DNA of 18,486 bases from Candidatus Villigracilis proximus. Lineage in GTDB: Bacteria; Chloroflexota; Anaerolineae; Anaerolineales; Villigracilaceae. The notes below the pieces were generated by a model. The model was not told the origin of the DNA. It searched no databases and saw only the letters and a program-made list of their open reading frames with translations. This document shows positions 13,559-18,486 of the stretch, in pieces; within the stretch, counting starts at the first letter, position 1, and each line of letters begins with the position of its first letter. The DNA is taken from positions 1 to 18,486 of the forward strand of contig JADKBB010000033.1 of the NCBI GenBank assembly GCA_016715195.1, in the 5' to 3' direction. The position numbers and the translations under genes were made by a program.

Positions 13559-14176
13559 ATGCAGACGCTAGCAGAGCGTGACGGTGCGGGTCGAGCCCGC
13601 GCCGCGTGGCCTCGCGAAGAGGTCGGGCAGGCTACGCTTTCCCCCGGGACCAAGGCCCCGTGGATGCCCGAGCCCGCGGCGACGGGCGACGACGTGCAGT
13701 GGGGGAACCCACTGACCCGGACGCGTGCGATCAACGCGCTGAACGATCCGGCGGGGCCGCTGGCCTTCCTGGATGCGATGGCGCGGGACCTGCTGAAGAA
13801 CTTCTTCCACCACCGCAACACGCGGACGGGGGAGATCACGCCGGGGTGCGCTCGGCTGGCCTTCGAGCTGCCGTTCAAGGAGCGCGCGATCTTCTACACG
13901 CTGGGGAGGCTCGACACGGGCCCCTCGTGCCAGCGGGGCGGGGAGATCGTCCAACCGCCGATCGAGCCGGCCATGGCGCCCGATCCCGACTTCGAGGCGT
14001 TCGCCGCGGTGTTCGCCGCCGAGCGGAGCGCCAAGTACGGCAACCAGCGCGGGGGGATGGCGCGGCCCGAGAAGCGCGCCGCGATCGGCGCGATGGTGCT
14101 GGATCTGACGGCGGAAGCATGCGCGTGGGCGCTGGGCCGGGGGGCTCGAGCTCGACCGTGGGGCGGTGCGCGATGA
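13559..14176 (+). CDS. Unrecognised protein, N-terminal part (frameshifted gene)
   Basis: This frame encodes about 195 credible residues, including WGNPLTRTRAINALNDPAG, FLDAMARDLLKNFFHHRN, CARLAFELPFKERAIFYTLG and MVLDLTAEACAWALGRG. It is a mixed helical, soluble protein of no family I recognise. After that point the frame degenerates, while the adjacent frame continues sensibly (GLELDRGAVRDDLCRRMVR...). The change falls in a run of six G at about 14138-14143, so one extra G would explain it. The rejoined protein would be about 447 aa. ATG 13559 has only a weak ribosome site; ATG 13664 is an alternative. A link to mobile or accessory DNA is suspected from context but not shown. Confidence 0.65.
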   Translation: MQTLAERDGAGRARAAWPREEVGQATLSPGTKAPWMPEPAATGDDVQWGNPLTRTRAINALNDPAGPLAFLDAMARDLLKNFFHHRNTRTGEITPGCARLAFELPFKERAIFYTLGRLDTGPSCQRGGEIVQPPIEPAMAPDPDFEAFAAVFAAERSAKYGNQRGGMARPEKRAAIGAMVLDLTAEACAWALGRGARARPWGGAR

Positions 14177-14903
14177 TCTCTGCCGGCGCATGGTGCGGAC
14201 CTGGCTGACGTGGGCCGGGACCGCCGACTACCTCATCACGCGGCCCGACCCGCATCCGATGGGCCTGATCGCGGGCGACATCGCGGGACTTGGGGCCGAG
14301 GCGCTCACCGCGTGGAAGCGCTCGCAGCCGCGCCCGAAGCGCATCGCGCGCGTCGAGCCTGTCGAGACGCCGCCCGAAGGAGAAGCCTGGCCGGAGCTGG
14401 ACACGAGCGAGCCCGAAGCCGGCGAGCTCGCGCAGATGCGGGCAGAGCTTGGTGTGCCGCCGCCGGCCCCTCCGCCTGCCCCTCCGCCGGCCGAGTGGTT
14501 CGCCCTGATGGCGAAGCTGGGGCCGAGCGCCAAGCCGGTCCCGCCGCCCGCGCCGGCGCCCACCCAAGAAGAGCTGGCGCTGTTGCGGGCGAAGCAGGCC
14601 GAGATCCGGGAGCGCGCCCTGGCGCTGCTGTCGAGCCCGGAGGGTGAAGCGCCTGCAGCGCCGCGCCTGCGGACGCGCTTGGGTCTGCGTTCGAGGCCGG
14701 TCGGCGGGTCCGAGTCTGTGCCCGGGTCCGAGTCTGTGCCGTCCGAGTCTGCGCCCGGGTCCGAGTCTGGGGCCGAGTCGAAGCGCGCGAAGATTCGCCT
14801 GCGGCGGCCCTCCCAGGCGTGGCCGCACAAGCGGAGGGTGCCCGAGCCTGCACCGACCACCATGGACGACGGGGGCGGCGAGCAGGGCGACGGGGATCCG
14901 TAG
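14166..14903 (+). CDS. Unrecognised protein, C-terminal part of the frameshifted gene
   Basis: Coding continues in this frame from about 14144: LELDRGAVRDDLCRRMVR, TWLTWAGTADYLITRPDP, GLIAGDIAGLGAEALTAW. It then becomes a Pro-rich and Glu-rich linker (two PPPAP clusters), a helix with QEELALLRAKQAEIRERALALL, a tandem SESVPG-type repeat, and a basic patch (KRAKIRLRRPSQAWPHKRR) near the end. The basic tail could bind nucleic acid. The annotated start is only where the frame opens after the shift; the protein most likely begins at 13559. No family is recognised. Confidence 0.65.
   Translation: MRDDLCRRMVRTWLTWAGTADYLITRPDPHPMGLIAGDIAGLGAEALTAWKRSQPRPKRIARVEPVETPPEGEAWPELDTSEPEAGELAQMRAELGVPPPAPPPAPPPAEWFALMAKLGPSAKPVPPPAPAPTQEELALLRAKQAEIRERALALLSSPEGEAPAAPRLRTRLGLRSRPVGGSESVPGSESVPSESAPGSESGAESKRAKIRLRRPSQAWPHKRRVPEPAPTTMDDGGGEQGDGDP
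14706..14776 (+). repeat. Four imperfect TCCGAGTCTG repeats encoding Gly-Ser-Glu-Ser
   Basis: Four copies of GGGTCCGAGTCTG or a shortened form lie head to tail within the hypothetical gene and encode the repeated SESVPG, SESAPG and SESG stretch. The spacing is irregular (17, 14 and 17 bases). It is a low-complexity linker, not a CRISPR array. Confidence 0.8.
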
Positions 14904-14906
14904 CGG

Positions 14907-14925
14907 CCTCGCCCTCGGGGTGAGG
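14907..14925 (+). terminator. Stem-loop directly after the stop codon, possible terminator
   Basis: CCTCGCCC (14907-14914) can pair with GGGTGAGG (14918-14925) around a 3-base loop, with one G-U pair, starting four bases after the TAG at 14901-14903. No U-run follows, so it would be a weak or factor-assisted terminator. Confidence 0.35.
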
Positions 14926-15396
14926 TGAGCGCGCCAAGGGCCGCCGGGGGGGCGGGACGGCGAAGCTCCATCCGCAGCGCGCCCAAGAGGGCGTCGTGGG
15001 CCGGGATCTGTCCTTTTTCCGGAGGAAGAGTCAGCGCCGCGCCGTGACGGCCGTCGCCGTGAGGTGCCGCAGGGGTGGATGGCGGCCGGCGGGCGGCGGC
15101 GGTCGCCCTGTCGAGGGGACCGCCGCAAGCGCTGTAATCTCGATGAGTTGCGGTGCAGTCATCGCCCTGCACCACGTGCAGTCATCGCCCTGCACCACGT
15201 GCAGACAAACGGGATCCTCCGGATCCGAGATGTGAACCGTGATGAGGGGGGAACAGGGAGCGCGCGCTGCGCGCGCCTTCCTCCCGCCCTCTTTCAGGAT
15301 TCAAAATCCGGTATCGACCAAGGCCACAGCTCCGCGATCACGGCCAACAAGAGCGGCGGCCAAGAGCGGCGGCCACTCCAGCGCCCCGAGGTCACG
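14926..15396. other. Non-coding stretch before the first paralogue
   Basis: No convincing gene is seen. The plus-strand frame that runs through it into the gene at 15397 is Arg/Cys/His-rich until the ATG. It holds the tandem GTGCAG/CTGCAC repeats and a pair of GGATCC sites (15212-15226), so it is a likely control region. Confidence 0.55.
15153..15204. repeat. Two tandem 23-bp units plus a half unit, each with an inverted repeat
   Basis: Each unit is GTGCAG, TCATCGCC, CTGCAC, then CAC; units occupy 15153-15175 and 15176-15198, and a further GTGCAG follows at 15199-15204. GTGCAG and CTGCAC are reverse complements, so each unit is a dyad with an 8-base centre, and the junctions create CACGTG. 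Exact tandem dyads ahead of a gene suggest a regulator-binding array or operator. Confidence 0.8.
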
Positions 15397-15921
15397 ATGC
15401 TCGCCAAGAAGCCCTACGTCTCCCCCGCTGTCTGGGCGCGCCAGATCATGGCCCAGGTGGCGGCCGGGACCTGCCCGGACTTGCCCAAGACCACGTTGGA
15501 GACCGCGCGGCGGATCGACGCCCTGGCCTGGTACATCAAGACCAAGCTCGACGCCCTCGAAGCCCCCAAGCACATCTACCGCTGGGTGGCCTCCGCTCCC
15601 AAGAAGGGGCCCTCCAGGCTTCGACAGCCGGCCCTCGATCGCGCCGAGCTGGTCCACCACCTTCGCCACACCTTCGAGCGAGGCAACGCTGACGGCTGGT
15701 TTCTGGAGCGCGAGCTCGGCGCCGCCTTGCACACCTGGATGGTCGCCGTGCAGGCGGCGAGAAAGCGGGGCGGCCTCCTGCCGCCCGCCGACCAGATCCC
15801 GGCGCAGAGCTACATGGAGGCGATCGTCGCCTCCGCGACCCGCCCTCGACGCGAGCACAGCGCCAAGCATCGCGCCGTCGCGAAGCAGATCGCCCGGAAG
15901 ATCAACCAGGGCCAGGGCTAA
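15397..15921 (+). CDS. Stand-alone copy of an unrecognised domain (paralogue of the GrpE-fusion N-terminus)
   Basis: This 174-aa basic, helical protein begins MLAKKPYVSPAVWARQIMAQ. The start is ATG 15397, with GAGG five bases upstream; upstream codons in frame look non-coding. It shares a pattern with the N-terminus of the gene at 16103: YVSPxVWAxxIxA, then TxxRIxAL-x-W, KAP or APK before RWVA, a G-x-W segment, and a terminal RPRR basic cluster. The family is unknown to me. There is no membrane segment or signal peptide. The gene is isolated, with its own repeat-rich upstream region, and 181 bp separate it from its paralogue. It may compete with or pair with the fused version; that is inference. 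Confidence 0.75.
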   Translation: MLAKKPYVSPAVWARQIMAQVAAGTCPDLPKTTLETARRIDALAWYIKTKLDALEAPKHIYRWVASAPKKGPSRLRQPALDRAELVHHLRHTFERGNADGWFLERELGAALHTWMVAVQAARKRGGLLPPADQIPAQSYMEAIVASATRPRREHSAKHRAVAKQIARKINQGQG

Positions 15922-15963
15922 CCGGCCGTCGCCGTGGGGCGCTTCGTTGCACCCTTGGTCATT

Positions 15964-16076
15964 TGCCGGAATACGCCTCCCAAAGCGCGGGAAGCCGATT
16001 CCGGTACATGCTCCGCGCGATTCACCAAGGCCGTGCCGGAATACGCTTCCCAAGCGTAGGGTGCATCATTCCGGCA
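15964..16076. repeat. Two 43-bp inverted-repeat elements, 70 bp apart
   Basis: Copy 1 (15964-16006) and copy 2 (16034-16076) both start with TGCCGGAATACGC and end with ATTCCGG. In copy 2 the outer arms TGCCGGAAT/ATTCCGGCA (16034-16042, 16068-16076) are perfect, and an inner hairpin TACGCTT-CCC-AAGCGTA (16042-16058) is nested inside. Copy 1 keeps the outer dyad with one mismatch and a degraded inner hairpin. They end 26 bases before the ATG at 16103 and could be operators or a structured 5' leader. Confidence 0.8.
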
Positions 16077-16102
16077 ACCTGTCGGGCGCGCTACACTTCG
16101 GC

Positions 16103-17338
16103 ATGGCCAAGCGCCCCAACCCCGCCAAAGCCTACGTTTCTCCGGTGGTTTGGGCCGGTCGCATCCTCGCCCGTGCCCGCGCTGGAGAGCGCGTCTCCAA
16201 GCCGGTGCTCACCTCCGCCGAGCGGATCCAGGCGCTCTCGGCGTGGATCACGAACCTGCTGGAGCGCCACAAGGCGCCCTACCGGGTCGCGCGCTGGGTC
16301 GCGTGGGCAGAGCAGGACCAGCAGCAGCAGCGGGCGGACCTCGCCGTGCTCGTTCGGAGCTCGCGCCCGACCAAGGGCTGGCCGGACGCCGGCCACCTGA
16401 AGGCCGCCTTCGGCGTCTACCTTCAGGCCCGCGCCGCTCATTCCGGCCGGAGCACGCAGGTCTCGGACGTGCCCGTCGACCAGTACCTCGCGGCCATCGA
16501 CGCCCTGCCCAAGCGCCCACGTCGCCGGCGCGCCGACAAGAGCGACGCGCCGCACGCGATCGTGGCCGAAGACGACGTGCTGCGCGCGCTGATCGAGGCC
16601 CGGCCGCCCAAGCGTCGCCGGCCGCCCGTGCTCAAGCTGCGCACGACGCCCCTGCGTACCGGCAACGAGGCCACGCCCACGGCCACGCTTGCGAGCGACG
16701 TGGATCGCTTGCTGACCCTGGAGGCCAACAACACGCAGCTTCGGGCGCAGCGCCGCCAGGACGAGCTGGAAGCCATTCGCGGCGCGGACCTTCACCGCCG
16801 CGAGATCGCCAAGCTCACGGCCAAGATCGAGACCCTGGAGCGAGAGCGCTCCGACAGATCGTCGTCAGGAACGTCGCCCTTGGTGGTGCTCGGCAGCGCC
16901 GTGACCGGGGCCGTGATGACCGAGCTTGTGCGCAGGGGCGCCGAGCTGCTCGCCGACAACACCCGGTCGGTCGCGCCGGCCATCGGCGCGACCAGCGCGC
17001 TCGACGGCGAGCAGCTCCTCACACGCGCCTCCTGCCGGTGTTCGACAACCTCGTGCGCGCCCACCACCACGCCGAGCAGGGCGGGCCGGCCACGGCGATC
17101 ACGGATGGCCTGCGCATGGTGCTGGCCCAGCTCGACGAGGCCCTCGCGCGCAGCGGCGTCGAGCGCGTGCCCTCGGTGGGGCAGCTCTTCGATCCCAGGT
17201 GGCACGCGGCGGTCGAGCACATCGAGGCGCCCGAGCCGGCCGGCACCGTGCTGCGCGAGGTGCTTCCGGGCTACTCGGCCGGCGGCCGGCTGCTCCGGGC
17301 GTCGAGCGTGGTGGTCTCGAAGGGCCAGGTGCGGATGA
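16103..17338 (+). CDS. Unrecognised domain fused to coiled coil and GrpE-like domain (frameshifted), N-terminal part
   Basis: From ATG 16103 the protein begins MAKRPNPAKAYVSPVVWAGR and follows the same pattern as the gene at 15397 for about 150 residues (TSAERIQALSAWI, KAPYRVARWVAW, PVDQYLAAIDALPKRPRRRR). A second basic patch (RPPKRRRPPVLKLR) follows, then a coiled coil (about 200-250: LEANNTQLRAQRRQDELEAI, KLTAKIETLERER), then a short hydrophobic segment (SPLVVLGSAVTGAVMTELV). Coding in this frame is credible to DGEQLL near 17025; the remainder to 17338 is out of frame. The adjacent frame then gives a GrpE-like domain. One missing base near 17030 explains the break; the intact protein would be about 414 aa. 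The ribosome site is weak, so translation may depend on the upstream repeat region. Confidence 0.7.
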   Translation: MAKRPNPAKAYVSPVVWAGRILARARAGERVSKPVLTSAERIQALSAWITNLLERHKAPYRVARWVAWAEQDQQQQRADLAVLVRSSRPTKGWPDAGHLKAAFGVYLQARAAHSGRSTQVSDVPVDQYLAAIDALPKRPRRRRADKSDAPHAIVAEDDVLRALIEARPPKRRRPPVLKLRTTPLRTGNEATPTATLASDVDRLLTLEANNTQLRAQRRQDELEAIRGADLHRREIAKLTAKIETLERERSDRSSSGTSPLVVLGSAVTGAVMTELVRRGAELLADNTRSVAPAIGATSALDGEQLLTRASCRCSTTSCAPTTTPSRAGRPRRSRMACAWCWPSSTRPSRAAASSACPRWGSSSIPGGTRRSSTSRRPSRPAPCCARCFRATRPAAGCSGRRAWWSRRARCG

Positions 17339-17346
17339 ACGGGTGA
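17029..17346 (+). CDS. GrpE-like nucleotide-exchange domain (C-terminal part of the fusion gene)
   Basis: Read one frame away from the preceding segment, this stretch gives RLLPVFDNLVRAHHHAEQ, TDGLRMVLAQLDEALARSGV, VPSVGQLFDPRWHAAVEHIE and PGTVLREVLPGYSAGGRLLR-x-SSVVVSKG, then stop at 17344-17346. These match the order of GrpE signatures (LLPVLDNLERA, V-x-P-x-G-x-x-FDP-x-x-H-A-V, V-x-GY-x-x-x-x-R-x-L-R-x-x-x-V-x-V). GrpE releases ADP from DnaK. Here the domain follows a coiled coil, as GrpE's own long N-terminal helix would, but no dnaK or dnaJ is adjacent. No start codon with a ribosome site is seen for a separate gene, so it probably belongs to the gene at 16103. Confidence 0.8.
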   Translation, partial: LLPVFDNLVRAHHHAEQGGPATAITDGLRMVLAQLDEALARSGVERVPSVGQLFDPRWHAAVEHIEAPEPAGTVLREVLPGYSAGGRLLRASSVVVSKGQVRMNG

Positions 17347-17394
17347 CGTGCTGTCCGATGGGCAAACGCCGGCTGTCGCGCCGTAAACGGCGAG

Positions 17395-17541
17395 CTACCG
17401 CTGACGCCGTGACTGCTGTTGCGGTCCAGGAAGCGAAGGCGGTGGAGGCGGTGGAGGCGGCGGCACCCGTCGTCGCGGAGGCTTATGTTGGAGCAGGATT
17501 CCGACAAGAACGCCCAGGAGAAAGATCGCGTCGGTAGACAT
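17395..17541 (-). CDS. Small single-helix membrane protein with polyproline tail
   Basis: An ATG at 17541 opens 48 codons: MSTDAIFLLGVLVGILLQHK is a membrane helix, followed by RRR, a run of nine prolines and a Gln/Arg-rich end. It converges with the GrpE-like domain, 48 bases away. An in-frame ATG at 17556 would add five residues. The ribosome site is weak and the overlapping plus-strand frame is also open, so the call is tentative. No function is known. Confidence 0.4.
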   Translation of the reverse strand: MSTDAIFLLGVLVGILLQHKPPRRRVPPPPPPPPPSLPGPQQQSRRQR

Positions 17542-17607
17542 CGCTGAGCCATCCATGAGGCGAGCAGCGAGCGGCAAGCCGAGCGCAATTTTTTTTCTCG
17601 GGGCCGC

Positions 17608-17653
17608 CACCAGCCCGCGCCATCCCCCGCCACCAGCCCGCGCCATCCCCCGC
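17608..17653. repeat. Exact 23-bp tandem duplication
   Basis: CACCAGCCCGCGCCATCCCC plus CGC occurs twice head to tail at 17608-17630 and 17631-17653, just before the fragment at 17656. It follows an eight-base T run (17590-17597). It may be a replication-slippage scar at a rearranged edge. Confidence 0.8.
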
Positions 17654-17655
17654 CA

Positions 17656-17793
17656 GTGGCGTCGAGCGCCTGGCACGCGGCGGTCGATCGAGGCTCCCGC
17701 GATCCCAACGAAAAGTACGCGGGATGCGTCGCACACTGCCTGAAGTGCGGGAAGGTGGCGCGCGACAACTACAACTGGTTCGGGCAGCCATAG
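17656..17793 (+). pseudogene. Cys-rich C-terminal fragment of an unrecognised protein
   Basis: From GTG 17656 to TAG 17791-17793 the frame reads ...SRDPNEKYAGCVAHCLKCGK, then VARDNYNWFGQP. The DxxxKYxxCxxxC arrangement with a further CxxC looks like genuine protein, unlike other frames here, and faintly resembles the ends of some secreted or effector proteins. Only 45 residues exist and no ribosome site is evident, so it is probably the end of a gene whose front was lost. Confidence 0.35.
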
Positions 17794-17826
17794 ACGCTGG
17801 GCGGCGGTGGCGGCCGACGTGGTGCG

Positions 17827-18222
17827 CTAGGGCGGCGGCATCAACGCGCGAGACCCCCACAAGCGGCTAGCCATGACCACCTCGCCGAGCGTGTGGAGCA
17901 GCACCTCCGGCGTGAAGGGTTTGGGCAAGACCGCCGCCGGCGCAAAGCGCTCGGCCTCCGCTTGAGTGTAGGTGGGGCTGGCGAGGATCACCGGGATCGC
18001 AGCGAGCTCGGCGCGCGCGAGCTGGGCCTCGCGGAACTCCCCGCCGTTCATGACTGGCATCATGAAATCGAGGAGGATCACGTCGACCGGCGTCGATTCA
18101 AGCGCATTGAGTGCATCGAGGCCGTTCTCGGCGCTCAGCACCTCGAAGCCTTCGGCGTCGAGCAGATCGGTCAACGCCTCGCGGAGATCTGAATCGTCAT
18201 CGACGACCAGCACGCGCGTCAT
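17827..18222 (-). CDS. Single-domain response regulator (CheY-like receiver)
   Basis: This 131-aa protein is a receiver domain with no output domain. It has the acidic pair in VLVVDDDSD (D8, D9), the phosphoacceptor D52 in ILLDFMMP, Ser82 in ILASPT at the switch position, and K101 in LPKPF. It would accept a phosphate from a histidine kinase and act by protein contact in the cytoplasm. No kinase gene is adjacent within the window. The start is ATG 18222; the final residues (SRALMPPP) extend past the fold. It is intact, unlike its surroundings. Confidence 0.93.
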   Translation of the reverse strand: MTRVLVVDDDSDLREALTDLLDAEGFEVLSAENGLDALNALESTPVDVILLDFMMPVMNGGEFREAQLARAELAAIPVILASPTYTQAEAERFAPAAVLPKPFTPEVLLHTLGEVVMASRLWGSRALMPPP

Positions 18223-18251
18223 CGCGGAAGCCTTACGACGAACGTCACGCC

Positions 18252-18452
18252 GTGGCTAGCGTTCCCGCGCGCTGCGCGGGAGCACCGCTCGCCCGCGTCG
18301 GCGCCGACGCGCGCCTCGCTGCGGGCGAGTCCTACGATGTCGCCCAGCGCTGGATGCTCGCGATCCACAACCCAAAGAAGCCGGACGGGATCGCCTACTC
18401 GGCGCCATGGTCCGAGCTGCCGTGTGCCTCGCTCTTCGACCCGCGCAGGTGA
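18252..18452 (+). pseudogene. C-terminal fragment of a RES-domain toxin
   Basis: From GTG 18252 the frame gives 66 residues: LARVGADARLAAGESYDVAQ, then RWMLAIHNPKKPDGIAYSAP, ending ELPCASLFDPRR and stop. This matches the second half of RES-domain proteins (LARLGADARLA-type segment, then DGI-x-Y and a final A-x-L-F-D). RES proteins are NAD-consuming or ADP-ribosylating toxins of toxin-antitoxin systems. The first half, with the conserved Arg and Tyr of the NAD site, is absent; the upstream sequence belongs to the opposite-strand response regulator start region. No Xre/DUF2384 antitoxin is visible. It is a remnant. Confidence 0.6.
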
Positions 18453-18486
18453 TGCGATCGAGGTAACGCCGCTCGGCTCGCACAGC

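Noticed and set aside
13875..15128. Minus-strand frame of 417 codons
   Set aside because: Arg/Pro-rich with no motifs; it runs antisense to the hypothetical gene whose plus-strand frames look like real protein.
17358..17537. Plus-strand ORF beginning MGKRRLSRRKRRATADAV
   Set aside because: Repetitive Ala/Val/Glu sequence arises from the GGTGGAGGC repeat; the minus-strand reading with a clean membrane helix is more protein-like, though neither is certain.

Overview
The window looks like a chromosomal segment from a very GC-rich Gram-negative bacterium, most likely a myxobacterium (Myxococcota, Polyangia type). The reasons are the strong G/C third-position bias, two Ser/Thr protein kinases and two PP2C phosphatases beside type VI secretion (T6SS) genes, Pro/Ala/Arg-rich linkers, and many small lineage-type hypothetical proteins. 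This assignment is inferred; no rRNA or housekeeping marker is present.

Bases 1-13068 form a T6SS VgrG island built from four transcription units. Going left from about 1130 (minus strand) are an 87-aa protein, a divergent sigma-70-like factor and the start of a third gene. Going left from 4607 are two Ser/Thr kinases, the second running into a linker, a sigma region-4-like helix-turn-helix, a membrane helix and an 8-residue repeat tail. Going right from 4769 are VgrG, a two-helix membrane protein, a PAAR-M35 metallopeptidase effector, a free-standing M35 prodomain-like protein (probable immunity protein), a 25-codon ORF, an AAA/ABC-type ATPase and a Pro-rich tail. Going right from 9838 are two PP2C phosphatases, two lipoproteins and two small hypothetical proteins. 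Each unit is preceded by the same bipartite element: TTGGACACTC, exactly 12 bases, then GATCGATCTC or a close variant. The two copies at 4645-4739 are divergent. The set looks like a dedicated regulon, and the sigma-like factor is a candidate for its activator.

Bases 13069-17346 are different: a 0.49 kb non-coding stretch with a perfect 13-bp inverted repeat, an unrecognised two-part gene broken by a one-base shift, a second non-coding stretch with tandem operator-like repeats, then two paralogous genes sharing an unrecognised N-terminal domain. The second paralogue continues through a coiled coil and a short hydrophobic segment into a GrpE-like nucleotide-exchange domain, again broken by one base. 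Two 43-bp inverted-repeat elements, 70 bp apart, lie before it.

Bases 17347-18486 are a decayed edge: a small membrane ORF, a Cys-rich fragment, a single-domain response regulator, and the C-terminal part of a RES-domain toxin.

Six loci show probable single-base frameshifts (the kinase/region-4 locus has three), while neighbouring genes are clean. Either the assembly carries indel errors or several genes are decaying; the sequence alone cannot decide this.
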